Origin: Piezodorus guildinii
Taxonomy: Eukaryota; Arthropoda; Insecta; Hemiptera; Pentatomidae
Length of the DNA: 64,000 nucleotides
NCBI GenBank assembly: GCA_023052935.1
Contig: CM041292.1
Coordinates: forward strand, 43,298,139 to 43,362,138
Reading direction: 5' to 3'
The position numbers and the translations under genes were made by a program. This document shows, piece after piece, positions 47,774 through 60,345 of this stretch (the stretch's first letter is position 1; each line of letters opens with the position of its first letter). Below the pieces are notes generated by a model. The model saw nothing but the letters and a program-made list of their open reading frames with translations. It was not told the DNA's origin and did not search any database.

Positions 47774-48779
47774 TTAAGTAGGAACAGACTTGCACCTATA
47801 TTGATATCTTTACATACACAAAAGTCAAATAATTACTCACCCTCCTTTGGAAGTAAAATCGATTGATAACACAATAAATTAATATTTAATTTGATTTTAA
47901 TTCTTAACTATTAACACATTTTTAAAACGGATAATATTGGATATTCGTTGTAATTAAAAGTTGTAATAAACATAAAAGAAGGTGGTCCGGTATAAGATCA
48001 GAAGATTTAGTTTTAATTATTAAAATTTGTTTTTTATTCATATTACTATAATAAAGAAAGTCGATATAAATTTATTAAATATTGAAACGAAACAAATAAT
48101 AAACTGGTTAAGTTTTTTTAAACAACAGTGTAGAGTCATCTCTAAAATTTAGGTAAATTTAATAATTTAAATTATTTTCTTCCATTTTTTGTTGTTGTTG
48201 TGAATTTAACTCTTTTTATTTTATTTTTTGTCATTACTGTAAACTTTTTATAGATATGGTTTTTTAATATAATACGTCTTAAGTCAAACTTAGTTGAATG
48301 AAATTTTCCCTTTTACACTTACTTCATTTCTTCCTCCATACCGATTTAGCAGGTGAGGAGCCATCTTTAAGAGCTTGATCAATTTGTCCCTTTGATACTA
48401 TAAAGATAAAAGCTATGTGCTATATAGATAAAGGTATATAGAAATAGGTATGAAACACATTTCAAAGGGATTAGAGACAGTTAATGTTTTACTTTGTTTT
48501 TGTTTTATTAATTAGTTGTTCGAGCTTTGTATTTTGTGGATGATATATATTTCAAAATTAGAGTTGAATGTCTACAATATATCTTCTTAATATAATAACA
48601 CTGGATTGTACTTTCTCTTTTTTTTTTAATTTTTTTTTTGTGTGCTTGTTTTGTTGTCACCAGCGAAGTGTGATTTGTTTGACACTGATTGAAAGCAGTA
48701 TCAGTTATAAAAAACAAAACAAAAAACTTATACCTGCGGTTATTGAGATTATCGAACATATTATAAGCTATTCAACTCT

Positions 48780-49140
48780 TAAATTTTCATTGCAGTGTTG
48801 TACTCCAGAAGATAACTGAAGACGGCCTGGATCTGGACAAGCTGGAGCCGGTGGAGCTGGAGCGCCCTCCTTGCTGACCCCCCGTTAAAGTTCCCACATC
48901 CCGCTGAGAGTGAGCGCCCACCCGCCGCGCTCTGGACGTTGTAATTAGAGTGCCAAGGCTGGACCTCTTCATAGTCGAGGGATCTTCTGGAGTCTGGATA
49001 ATGATAGATATTAGACCAGAGTTGGTTTGTTAGTGTAAATATTTGGGGTCTATGTGTGTCCAGGGCGGGGGATTTGACGGGCGAGGCGGCCTTTGATGAG
49101 GGGGCGATACCAAGGATCGTGGAGAGTCTTAATAGCATTT
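48780..49140 (-). other. GC-rich island with a 119-codon minus-strand open frame
   Basis: The frame starts MLLRLSTILGIAPSSKAASP at 49138 and ends at 48779. It has many Ser/Ala/Arg, no known domain, and no signal peptide I would trust. The island has the most balanced composition in its neighbourhood. It may be an exon, a regulatory element, or a chance frame. Confidence 0.25.
48797..48877 (+). CDS. Possible terminal exon of a nested plus-strand gene
   Basis: A well-formed acceptor (TTTTCATTGCAG) ends at 48795. After one base the frame reads VVLQKITEDGLDLDKLEPVE and reaches TGA at 48875. Composition is acidic and protein-like, but I do not recognise the sequence and found no upstream exon. 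The same GC-rich island has a 119-codon open frame on the minus strand (49138-48779) starting at an ATG after AAA. Only one of these, or neither, can be real. Confidence 0.2.
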   Translation, partial: VVLQKITEDGLDLDKLEPVELERPPC

Positions 49141-49294
49141 TAGTATTTATAAAATCATAAACTCGAAAAATGGAAGTCTGAAATCATTTTCACCTTTTTC
49201 TGGAACAGGCCTGAGAGATTACTTTCTAGCAAGGTTTGGTTGGTCGTTATTAAGAGCGATTATCCTCATATTGATCGGCACACATTTTGTTTTA

Positions 49295-49650
49295 ATATTT
49301 TCAGTAATACATCTACTATTTTGTACTCGAATAAGAAAAAAACACAAACATAAACACTCTCAAAATCTGAGGTTTCAAGGTTAAACATACATAGAATCCA
49401 AATATTGAACATCAGACGTACAAAAGAATCATCGAAATCGGTTACTAAATAGAGTTTTGAATTCAGCAGTCATAAATTCCAGTTTTCCTTGAATATAAAT
49501 CATTGTAGCTGGTTAGTCTGTCTTTAGTTTTTAAATTAATTGAATAATATGCATATAAGTTACTTGAATCGGCAGCTATATAATACGATAAATTATAATA
49601 CCATAGTATAATTATTAGGACATAATTAACCATCGAGTAATAATTGCGGC
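49295..49650 (+). repeat. Family A interspersed repeat, copy 6 (diverged)
   Basis: TTTTCAGTAATACATCTACT and TTTTGTACTCGAATAAG resemble the A start, CTCTCAAAATCTGAGG the A body, and ACATAATTAACCATCGAG the A end. Identity is low. Confidence 0.4.
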
Positions 49651-50019
49651 GTTTTTTTTTCTAACGCCATGCCGTTGGACAACCACACATACCTACTTCA
49701 GATAATAAACAAAGTGAATATTTTATTAAGTTGAACATTAAGTGTTAAAGCCGGCGTGAAATTCCAATCAACTAATCGTAATTATAACAAATATTCCATT
49801 TATCTCAGAATACATATAATTTGTGCGTGTATTCTTGTCATAGTCACCTATTTTTCGAAGATTGGTTTGTCGCTGTGGGAAAAAAATGTTTGTGCCAATG
49901 AACAAGAATATTTTGACGAATGGAAGTTGTAAAACAGATAACTATGTATATTTAATTTGTTAATAATCAGGTTACATGTCAAAATTTAAAAATCACTTGC
50001 ATTTCCGATCATAGCACAG

Positions 50020-50470
50020 TTCTCCTGAGGATCACTGATCTTCCAAAGCAGAAGACTTCGATGGCTCCCTCTATCGTAGGCTCTTCATCAGATAGCGCTC
50101 CATATTTCAAAGAGTACGCCCGGGTCGTAAACAAACACGCCCGTTGCCGTGAGATAGCAAGGACCGCTTGTCGTTTTTTCCCTCCCCGTGATATATCTCA
50201 TGAGGATGTTATTACCCGGCGGAGCTAGGGCCGGTATTAAATTGCTATTTGGTTCAAATTGATGCGTTCCAGCAATTATAATGAGACGCGAGCATGTGTT
50301 GGTGTTGGAGGGTGCCCATCGCAGATTTATCGCCATATTGTGTTGCTGTCGTATATAACGACGATTAGCCTGTCCGTTGAGGATTGAGGACTTAATCTTC
50401 CAGCTCTGAGCTTTACCCTTCAGGACCTGAATTTATTCATGGCAACTCCTCCTGTAATCTCGATCCTTCG
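50020..50470. other. Complex GC-richer island, no gene recognised
   Basis: An open minus-strand frame of 82 codons (50088-50336) has no known domain. The region has balanced composition and no relative in the window. Confidence 0.25.
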
Positions 50471-51257
50471 GCTCAAGATATACTTTTCGAAGCTATTTTG
50501 ATTAATACGTTTGTCCAGTATGTTGCTGGATTGTTACTTGTCACTATCTGATATATCTTCAACATATATTTCGTTGAAATACAAGTGCAGTTATGTTCTG
50601 TCGATTCTGTTTACTCATGGAACTATACTTCAATATTATAAGTTTTAAGAAAATGTATTTATAATAATAATAAATTAATAGTTATCATTTACTGTTACAC
50701 AGATGAAAACGATTTAATGTAGATGTAATAGTTTTCGATATATCCTAACTCACCGTCCTAATACATTTATTCTTAAGAAAAATAGAACAAAGTTCTATTT
50801 TCGAGTTGTTAGTTTGGTGCTTATCGGAGCATAGAATAAATCTAGTTAAGCTCAATACAAATCAGATATTATGTTAATTAAATATTTTTTAAAAAGAAGG
50901 TTTTAGGGAATGTAAAGCAAATCCTTTAAATATGATATATTTTTAATGACGGGCAGAATATTCGACATAAAAAAATACCCAAAATAATATAGGACTTAAA
51001 AAAAGTATGGTATCTTGTAGATGGGTCGCAAGAACTGCGGAACATTGGGCCAAAACTTCAACGTGCAATAAATAATAGATTTCACTAGAATTGTACATTT
51101 TTCATATGAAGTACGTAAATTATATACAACAATATTATGTTTAAAACCTTAAATTGCGTAATAATTGCCATGCTTACCTCTACAGGTGAGCTGTTGTATA
51201 TTTAACACAATGAAATCAGATCTATCACAAAATAAGAACTTTATGTGTTAAAAACAG

Positions 51258-51260
<3 letters not shown>

Positions 51261-51334
<74 letters not shown>
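51261..51334. repeat. (TA)n microsatellite at the LINE 5' junction
   Basis: About 37 TA units. The truncated LINE begins within 2 bp of its end. Confidence 0.97.
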
Positions 51335-51335
<1 letters not shown>

Positions 51336-51336
<1 letters not shown>

Positions 51337-53882
51337 CCCCTTCTCCTGATCATCCTCACATCGAATACCTGTTTGTGGAAATCTCTACTCCTTCATCTCC
51401 TCTTCTGTATGCCATTGTTTATCGACCTCCTCAAGTCCCATTCGATACCCTTTTTGAATCCTCCCTGGTCCAATTCGTCTCCAAGTACTCCAACATCATC
51501 ATCTCCGGAGATTTCAATGCTAATATGATCTCTGAATCTCACGATAAATCCTTCCTGGTAAACCTACTGTTTTCCCTAAATCTTTATCTAGTTCCATACC
51601 TCCCTACCCATCATACGCACCTATCCGACTCCTGGCTGGATCTTCACATAACTGATTCATCTGTAAAGGTCCTTTCATCCTCTCAGCACCCGGTACCGTT
51701 TCTTTCATCACATGATCTCATAGAGATTTCATACAACCTATCTATAAAATCCTTCACTCCTAAAGTAGTCACCTATCGTAGTTTGGACCTCCTTTCCTAC
51801 GAATCCCTTCAAACTGATCTCGAAAAACTCCATTGGGATACTATATACTCCCACAATTCAATCAACCCAATGATATCCATTCTCATTTCAAACTTAAAAA
51901 CCATACTTGACACCCATGCTCCTCTTAAAACCCGAACCTTACGCCGTCCCACTGCTCCTTGGCTGACCCCTGAACTAAAGGATCTGATGAAAAGAAGAGA
52001 AGCAGCTAGACGTAAATTCCGCCGCACTCGCTTTCCAGATGACTATGCCAGTTTTAAGCAACTTCGGAACAGAACCCAGGACGCAGTGCGACGTGCGAAA
52101 TCCCTCTATATCCACAGCGCCTTGTCCAATGCTCCAGATCCTAAATCCAAATGGAAAATCCTCCGAAAATTATCTCTTCCAGAATCCAATAACTGCTATT
52201 CCATTCCTGTACCACCAAATGATCTCAACAAGCATTTCGTATCCTTATCTCCTGACCCATCATCCACTACCGATATTGAACACCACAGTTTTAATCCTGA
52301 AAGTTTCTTCTTTACCCATATTTCCTATGACGAATTATTAACAGCCATTCTTAAATCCCACACAAACGATTACGGACCTGACAACATTCCAGTTAAACTA
52401 ATAAAATCCTGTCTTCCAGTCCTTATACCAGTTTTGTATCATATTTACAATTTTTCCTTGCAAAACTCAATATTCCCTGCTTCTTGGAAAACCGCTTTAG
52501 TTAGACCACTTAATAAGATCCCAAATCCTACAACACCTTCTGACTTTCGCCCTATTTCCCTTCTTTCTAATCTTTCCAAACCACTAGAACGTATTGTACA
52601 AAAGCAATTATCGAATTTCCTGGAAGAACGTTCCCTTATTAATCCTCTCCAATCCGGCTTCCGACCTGGTCACTCAACGCAATCCGCTCTCCTAAAAATA
52701 ACTCACGACCTACAATATGCAATAGAACACCAAAAACTTACCATTCTTGTCTTGCTAGATTTTACCAAGGCATTTGACACAGTAGACCATACAATCCTCC
52801 TCACCAAACTAAGAAACCTTCCTTTATCCAATAGCGCTCTGCACTGGTTCAAGTCTTTCCTCTCCGATCGCTCACAGTATGTGGTAGTTCCAGGCCAACC
52901 TCCTTCTAGACCTTTGCCATTGTCATGTGGTGTTCCCCAGGGATCATCACTATCTCCTACCCTCTTTGCTATCTACGTAAACGACCTTCCCTTCTATATC
53001 CATCACTCACAATTCTATATGTATGCGGATGACCTCCAAATTTATTTATCCTTTCCTCCGTCGGACCTATTACTAGCAACAGAAAAGCTTCAGGAAGATT
53101 TAAACAGAATTAGTTGTTGGGCAGCTGACAACAAGCTAAAGTTAAACGCTGAGAAAACTAAAGCGATAGTAATAGGTTCCAATCCACTCCTTAAAACGCT
53201 TTCCCTAATCCCAACTCTATTTTTAAATAATCAACCTATAAAGTTCCATCAAACCGTCAAAAACCTTGGAGTAACTGTCGATCAATCTCTTTCCTGGAAA
53301 ATCCATGTTTCCGAAATTTCCCGACGCACAATTTCCATCCTAAAACTCCTTAATTATCACCGTCACCTTTTTCCATTTGAAACCCGTAAGCTCTTGGTTT
53401 GCTCATTAATATTCCCCCACTTTGACTACTGTTGTGCGGTGTGTGCGGGTGTCTCTGGAGATCTTGAAGCTAAACTAAAAAGATTATTCAACTGCCTGAT
53501 ACGTTTCATCTTTGGGATATCCAGGGACACCTCTGTAACCCGATTCTACGATGAGTTAAAGTGGCTTTATCCTTCATACCGTTCTAAGTACCTCTTGGCA
53601 TCCTTCCTTTACCAAGTTCTCCGATCTCAACGTCCATCTTACATCTAAGATATATTTTCATTTAAATCCTCCATCCACACCTGCAACACTCGTTCGCGAC
53701 CTTCGGACCTGTATGTAACGCCTCATCGAACCGCAGCTTTCGACAGATCTTTCCTTATCCGATCCTCGTCCTTATGGAATTCTATTCCTTCTCATATCCG
53801 TCACTCCAATACTCTTCCGGCCTTCAAATCGCGTTTGTTCAAACACTTTTTGTCGATCCAATTCTCAAATAACCCCACATAA
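51336..53882 (+). pseudogene. CR1/Jockey-group LINE ORF2 (endonuclease-reverse transcriptase), 5'-truncated, one stop
   Basis: The frame is open from the TA array (DHPHIEYLFVEIST..) to a TAA at 53646. It resumes in the same frame to a natural stop at 53880, so a single nonsense codon cuts off the last 77 residues. Residues are counted from the GTG codon at 51375. The remainder of an APE-type endonuclease is at about 1-125 (GDFNA at 45, SDSWLDLH at 84, SSHD at 111). Reverse transcriptase is at about 330-640 (GPDNIPV 334, DFRPISLL 390, LLDFTKAFD 460, GVPQGSSLSP 519, YADD 550). Past the stop, SSLWNSIPSHIRHS is the usual C-terminus of CR1-type elements. There is no RNase H. The first half of the endonuclease and ORF1 are missing. 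It is probably a recent insertion, because otherwise the frame is intact. GTG is not a start. Confidence 0.92.
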
Positions 53883-54270
53883 TCAGCAAAGTTCAATAAA
53901 AATCAGCAAATAGAGCATAAGAAAATGGTTATTTATTATATATTATTATGCATTGTATTCAAACATTAATGTATTTTATGTTACAATTTTCACAAGCATT
54001 GTAAATTTATTTTAATTAGCCCTGTATATATGAATATGTAAATATTTTATTTTTTGTCTAGTTTGTTTTATTTGTTTTTTTAAATTATTATTATTAGAAG
54101 CTACCAGTTAATTTATTACTATTATTCATTCTCTTTGTTATTTCTGTTGTTTTTTGTTTATTTTATTATTATTATTATTTTTTTTTATTACTCTAAGATA
54201 CTGAAGTTCCAATTTGATTTGTCTGTAACATTATTCTGAAGGGACTTGTCCCAGAATAAATAAAGAATTT

Positions 54271-54352
<82 letters not shown>
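51336..54352 (+). mobile_element. CR1/Jockey-group LINE insertion with 3' hairpin, between two (TA)n tracts
   Basis: It comprises the ORF2 above plus a 3' UTR of about 380 bp. The UTR ends AAGGGACTTGTCCCAGAATA, then ATAAAGAATT, an (ATT)n run and (TA)n (54286-54352). The perfect hairpin GGGACTTGTCCC lies just before the tail and is shared with three shorter copies (34078, 56400, 60186). In CR1-group LINEs the 3' hairpin and repeat tail are the reverse transcriptase's recognition site; applying that here is inference. Confidence 0.85.
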
Positions 54353-54354
<2 letters not shown>

Positions 54355-55149
54355 GAACACAAAACGAAATATTCGTGTTCAAAGCCACGAGTTGCAGCTA
54401 TAATTTTAATATTCTCACAGCGTAAATATAAGAAGTATAACATATTTGTGACCCTAATGTGCACGGCTACAATTTGAATGTGGTGTGCAGTGTAAAAAAA
54501 AGCAATGTTAGACTGATATAGTGTTTATTGCTTTCGGATTAGTACGAAATCACATCAAATATTGTACTTAGCTAGAAAATATTAAATACATTTTTTAACG
54601 CCTATTCGTTATAAGATTTAATTATCGGCAGAAATCAGAAACTCTATAAATAAAAATTGGTCCAATTTATTTATTTGTTATATTATATTTGTATGTTAGA
54701 AAGTTACGCACGATTTTGTACGTAATATAATTTCTATAACCTAGCATACTATGTACAAGAATTAACAAAACGATTAATTAACGATACTGTACTGTGGAAA
54801 GACTGAATAACAATAATATCCCTCATCACAACATAACAAATAAAATATCTTCATAGGTTTATGGGCTTATGAAACTTTCTGTACGAGATTTCTTTTGTTG
54901 CATATTTAGCTTTTTTTAAATCTATGTTACAACTCATAATTTGTTGATGTCTTGATTACCGAAAATTTAATTGCAATGTATTTTACTTATAAACTTTTAG
55001 GAAACAATACCATAAATGATAGTGGAAACTACCAAACTCCGTTACGTGGTTTACGAGTTCGCGGGAAACGAGATATTTATCATTTTAAACATATATAGAT
55101 TACAGAAGGGAATTATATAGATCTACATCGTAGAAGATAACAGTGCCAG

Positions 55150-55450
55150 GAAAATATTATAAAGGTACATGGAGCCTAAAAAGATCTTTGCGACCCGAGC
55201 CTTGCCAAAAGACATTCTTCATTCGTGACCTGACACTTCACTCTTGAGCCAAAGGAATTCCAAAAGCGCACTTATAGCCAGCTTTTAAATTGCCCAAATT
55301 GGACTCGGTGTTTATTGATAGGATCAAACAGAACTAGGATTCCGGGCGGTCGTAGCGTTCCGCGCTTCGCGGCAGAAATTCGGAAAGTTATTTCTTTTTC
55401 TCCTGCCAATTTTCAGAATATTTGGAATCGAAACCACAAGATCCTAGAGA
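55150..55450. other. Complex GC-richer island, no gene recognised
   Basis: Contains a short hairpin-prone stretch GTTCCGCGCTTCGCGGCAG and no long open frame. Candidate regulatory DNA. Confidence 0.25.
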
Positions 55451-56305
55451 ATTATTGTTCCTAACCACATGGTGTAAATAGCATTTAACGTCACATTCCA
55501 AGTTTGAAAAATATAACGAATGTAATCTGGTTAAGCGTTGGATGTATAAAATTTGGTATTGTAAAGCTCTTATGATAGGACGACAATTGAGTAGAAATAA
55601 AAAACAAGAAACAATTTTTTTTTTTTTTTTCTACAAACAATACAAAACAAAGGTAATATTTACCGACTTACAGTATTGCTATTTTAAGAGATTCCAAATA
55701 ACAGTTAAAAGTAAATGTATTGGCAAGGAATGTTGATATATAAAACACAGAAGAAAAATGGAATATTTTTTTTAAATGATAAGAAATAAATTATTCATAA
55801 CAATTGAGGGTTATAATTGTTTTAAAATAATGGAGGTTGGTCATTGAGATTATATGATGGTTGGGGGTCGAGGTCACCAAGAAAACACACCAATAGGAAA
55901 AACTTATTTTATTGGCGTGTCAAAGTTTCGATCTACATTGAGAGCGTTCATCATGGTTGACTCGAAGAGATAGATATCAAAAATTGTTTATTAAAAAAAA
56001 GTGTTTACTTTAAATAATATATTAGTTTTCAGATAATTAAATAATCTTGTAATATAGATACTGTAGTAATTTAATTAGGTATTTAAATGATACAGGAGGT
56101 TGACACCTAACGATGTTTGCAATCTGTCAGTGATTGTTTTATGCTCATAGCTGCGTCAAACTGCCCCATGAGAGGTCTTGGTGTTCCAGTCAGCCGATTG
56201 CTGAATCCTGTCTCTAAACGTTTTTTGCAGTTCATGTATCATGAGAATAGAAAAAAAAGAGAGTCAAAAGACGGTAAATCTTTAGTCAGGGGTAAATATG
56301 TATAA

Positions 56306-56306
56306 A

Positions 56307-56367
<61 letters not shown>

Positions 56368-56368
56368 G
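56306..56368. repeat. (TA)n microsatellite
   Basis: About 30 TA units, followed within a few bases by a LINE 3' fragment. Confidence 0.95.
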
Positions 56369-56399
56369 TGTATATGTGTATATATGAATGAATGAAGAT

Positions 56400-56672
56400 T
56401 ACTGTTTACCGCCCAAATTTTAGTTTGATTTTGTTAAAATAAGATTTTATTGTCTTAGAAGACAAGATTTAGAAGATATATATTTTGTATTTGTTATTAA
56501 TTTCTTTGTTATTTTTTATGTGAAGTATTTCTCCTCATTGTAAATAATTGTAATTGTAAATCATAAGTAATCAAGTTTATTTTGTCTGTTGGCCAGACAT
56601 ATTATATATTTCAATTGTACATTACTGTTATTCTTAGGGGACCTAGTCCCAGAATAAATTTGTTTTCTATTC
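56400..56672 (+). mobile_element. 3' UTR fragment of the same LINE family
   Basis: It ends TTAGGGGACCTAGTCCCAGA, then ATAAATTTG and a (TTCTA)n tail. The stem GGGGAC..GTCCC matches the hairpin of the long copy with a changed loop. It starts just after a (TA)n tract. Confidence 0.75.
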
Positions 56673-57429
56673 TATTCTATATATTAGCTATAGTGATGCC
56701 AAAAATATAAGAAAAAAAAAATATCTTTGTCTTTTGTTGCCCTTTGAAATATATTTTTCTTGTCTGTTTTTTTTTTTTTTAGGTTAAATAGTATTCATAG
56801 ATGATTCAGAATGTAAAGAGTGATAGTAATTGTTTTTTATATTGATTTAAATGACTAAATAAATCTTTTCTTAGGAAGGTTAGATCCATCAGCTTACAGG
56901 AGGGACTGCTGGTGAATTATTTAACTGTCATTGAATCTTAAAGTCAATGAATAATTTATTTATTACTACAGTATTTATTTTTTGTAAACTCAGAAAATAT
57001 TTTGTCAGAGTATATTGATTATTTATTTATTTCATTAATACAGGCAATCCACAACATGGTGATGTTTGCCAACGTACAATATTGCTATTTCAAAAATATT
57101 ACTAATAAAGGTTCATAGTTGATGTAAGTAAATGTAGTGACAATCATATTTTAATTTTGACATATAAAATACATGAGAAAAAAAATTAAAAATACATTAA
57201 TTAGAAATAAATTAATCATAATAATATATCATACCTTCAAATATTATTATGATTAATTTATTAAGTGGAAGCTTTAGATCGATTCATATAGTTTAATTTG
57301 TTTTAAATGAGTTTGAATTATATATACTATTGTCATTTGGTAAGGCATTTAAATGAAATGTATGATTGACACCTATCAATTGTCTGTAAGTGTTTTATGG
57401 TGATAGGTACGTTACTCTGCGCACAATAA

Positions 57430-57880
57430 GGTCTTGGGGTTCCAGTCACTAAATGTTAGTCGTGGGTCTCCTATTCGGAGTATATGGGAATACATTCTAT
57501 ATCACACTAGACTTCCCTTTCTGAACATTCCAGAGAACTTCCTTATTGAATATGCTTCTCCTTGTCCCTTTCTTTCTAGCTCATTCCCATACTCCCTCTT
57601 TCTTCCAGTTCTGAGTCGACAACCCCGCACCCGCTACCCTCGGCGTCGGCTCCCACACCACGGAGAGCGCAGAAGTGAAGGACGAGAGAAGATACCATCT
57701 GGGCAGCATAGAGCGAACAATGGCCAAGAAGCAGAAGAAGGTGTAATTGTATAATGAGCCTCTGTACTCAGCTTATTTACAGTGGGCCTCAGCAAGCCAC
57801 TGGCACCTACCTGTATGTTAATAGCAGCTGGGACAAGGCATTGTGCGCCGGCCAACCCTACCTTCTATCTAGTTTGCATA
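57430..57880. other. Complex GC-richer island, possible first-exon-like signals
   Basis: Pyrimidine-rich tracts (CTTTCTTTCTAG, CTCTTTCTTCCAG) precede GC-rich sequence. ATG at 57719 in a good context (AACAATGG) reads MAKKQKK and then meets GTGTAA, a weak donor. A 106-codon frame (57434-57754) overlaps in another phase. None has a recognised product. Confidence 0.2.
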
Positions 57881-58779
57881 ATGTTCTCTTCCATTTCTTT
57901 CTTTTTTTCGACTTTACTTACCCACTCCAAAATGTCTAAAATCGGGAGGTTTAAGGTGAAATAATCCTAACTGGAGAAGTATACTGAGAGAGAGAGCGAG
58001 ACCCAGAAACATACAATTAGTAATATCCAGTAAGCGCTGACAATATTAGTTCGAGTGTGCACTAAAAAAGTTAAAAATCATAAATCGTCCTGAAAATCAT
58101 AAAAGGGGAAGGTAGTGTATAGTTCTTCATTTACCTATATACCAACATTGGTTTATGAATGAAATCTCTTACGAACTTTTCTCAATCATTCATAAATGAC
58201 TTTATATTATTCGAGGATTAACATTCTTGGCAACTCCAATTAAAGCAGATTTTAACTGATGGGCCATCATAATACTTGTCAACCCTTTCTTACCTGAAGG
58301 GAGATCAAGATTCATTTTTAACTCCTTCCCAAAAAAAGGTTCACCAACTTATGCCAGATTGGAAATAAAATCGAATTCGCTAAGGTGACCTCTTTACATT
58401 CTGTAGAGTTGTGTTGACCAATAATATGCTTCGTTTTTATTATAAATTAAAGATCCAATTAAACTAATTCGGTTTCAGTCGGTTAGAATTTTTCGGACCG
58501 CAGATAAAACTGAAAAGATGTTAAACAAAGATTGGCAATTCTTTTTATTGGGTATAATATTATGGATATATTAGTTTTTACAAAGATTTGCCAATGACAA
58601 AAGACTAAAATATGACATAAATTAAAGATTGGGCATTAAGATAGTAAACAGCTGACTAATTAATTTGATTTTTTTTTTTTTTTTAATTGCCACACCTTTA
58701 AATAGTAGGTAGCCTAAATAAAATGTCGAAGGGGAACTCTAAAATTAATTTTTCTGGACACGAATTTAACCCAGGAGGA

Positions 58780-58920
58780 AAAGTAGACACAGTTCTTGTG
58801 AGCCGTAGCTTTAACGACCCGCCCGAGTAGACTGCACGGCGCCGAAACCTCAGAGATCTCTATCGGCCGATCCAGGAACTAGCCTTGTCTTGTACGTCAG
58901 TGGTGCCAACTGGTGGATTC
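58780..58920. other. Short GC-rich island, no gene recognised
   Basis: GACCCGCCCGAGTAGACTGC and CACGGCGCCGAAACC stand out in otherwise AT-rich DNA. No long frame. Confidence 0.2.
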
Positions 58921-59004
58921 CGCAGAATCCAACTATTATATGGATATATTATTTTACAATTATAAGACATAAATATTTAATTTGATTTAAACATAGAATA
59001 TAAT

Positions 59005-59008
<4 letters not shown>

Positions 59009-59065
<57 letters not shown>
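59009..59065. repeat. (TA)n microsatellite
   Basis: About 28 TA units. The reading frame rich in YIYI over 58987-59226 is a translation of this and its AT-rich flank. Confidence 0.95.
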
Positions 59066-59069
<4 letters not shown>

Positions 59070-60178
59070 TAAAAAAACAAACAATATGTGTCAGATTTAA
59101 AATATGACATATTTCTGATAATAATATAACTATATAATATTTATGCATGTATTGATAATATATACTTATACATATGTTGTATAATATATATGAGATATAA
59201 ACATTTCTAATATAATATAAAATCAAACCTTTAAATTTAAAAATTGAAGAAGTGAGTTTCGAAAGATAATATAAATAAAGAATAATGATTTAATGATCCC
59301 AAAAAACTAAATCAGTCGATGTATTTTCAATTCAAGCATTTTTAGACTATTTTATAATACGTAATTTATTCAATTCTGTGCTGAGAATGGCTAAATTCGC
59401 GGAATGTAAAATGCTTAATTGATATTTCAGAGATTCATTTTTTTTTTTATCTATTTACTATTTCTTATATATCAATTAGACAAATAAATGCTTTTAATGA
59501 AAATAAAACTTTGAATTCTGGAGATCTATCGTATATAGTAGTTTTATTGTTTATTTCATGATCCAATTGATATGACAAAAACAAATTTAAAAAAAAAAAA
59601 AAAATCCCCCTTTTTTTTTCTTTCCACAATTTCATAACACGTTACGCACATATTCTTAAATGTATACAAAATAATTAATTCTATATTTGTGATGCATTCC
59701 TCAGTCATATTGAAATTTATATTATCCGTTCGTTTTACAAATTATGAATTAGGATATCAAATAAGAACAAATTTTAACTTTTATAGACTTTTCGTAGTCT
59801 ATAATTTAAAAATCCTATTATATTATACATATATAAACCTAAGTCAAATTATTTCAGAAGAAAGGACATAACTGTCAACCATCAGCTGTATTTAAGGACG
59901 TTGATTGATAGAGAAGGCATTCTTCAGCTGTAATACAAAAAAGGGATGACAGGCCTACTGGTAGACAGACATCTTGGGTGGGCACATTACCAGACCGATT
60001 TTTTAACTTATTGGATATCTATATAACAGATATATCATGTAATAAGTTATTTTTTTATAAAGCAAATTAAAGAAATTTAAAAAGGTTTTATAAAATAGAC
60101 AAAATATCTAATTTGAGATTTTGTCATTTAAGAATAAAAAGTCAACTAAATTACTAGAAAGTTGAGCGGTTGAGAGAC

Positions 60179-60185
<7 letters not shown>

Positions 60186-60249
<64 letters not shown>

Positions 60250-60345
60250 GTAAGATTAAAACAGATATCTGAAATATCCGGAAATGAAATGAAATGAAAA
60301 AATTCTGGGCCTAAAGTTCCTTGTGAATAAAATAAAAATACAGAA
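60186..60345 (-). mobile_element. 3' end of the same LINE family, decayed, next to (A)n(TA)n
   Basis: On the minus strand it reads ATTCTGTATTTTTATTTTAT, then CACAAGGAACTTTAGGCCCA, a worn version of the hairpin, then GAATTTTTTCATTTCATTTC as tail. The AATAAAAATACAGAATT block is shared with 34078. A poly-A plus (TA)n tract (60182-60246) adjoins. Confidence 0.55.

Noticed and set aside
51809..52341. Extra open frames on both strands within the LINE
   Set aside because: They overlap the long reverse transcriptase frame in other phases and have no motifs.
55850..55980. Possible third Penelope-like copy (CACACCAATAGGAAAAAC..TTGGCGTGTC, GTTTCGATC, TTCATCATGG)
   Set aside because: The inverted arms are short and the core words differ from family E. 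The resemblance is too loose to annotate.
58987..59226. Open frame rich in Tyr-Ile repeats
   Set aside because: It is a translation of the (TA)n microsatellite. The same holds for frames at 16465, 35335, 36006 and 54231.
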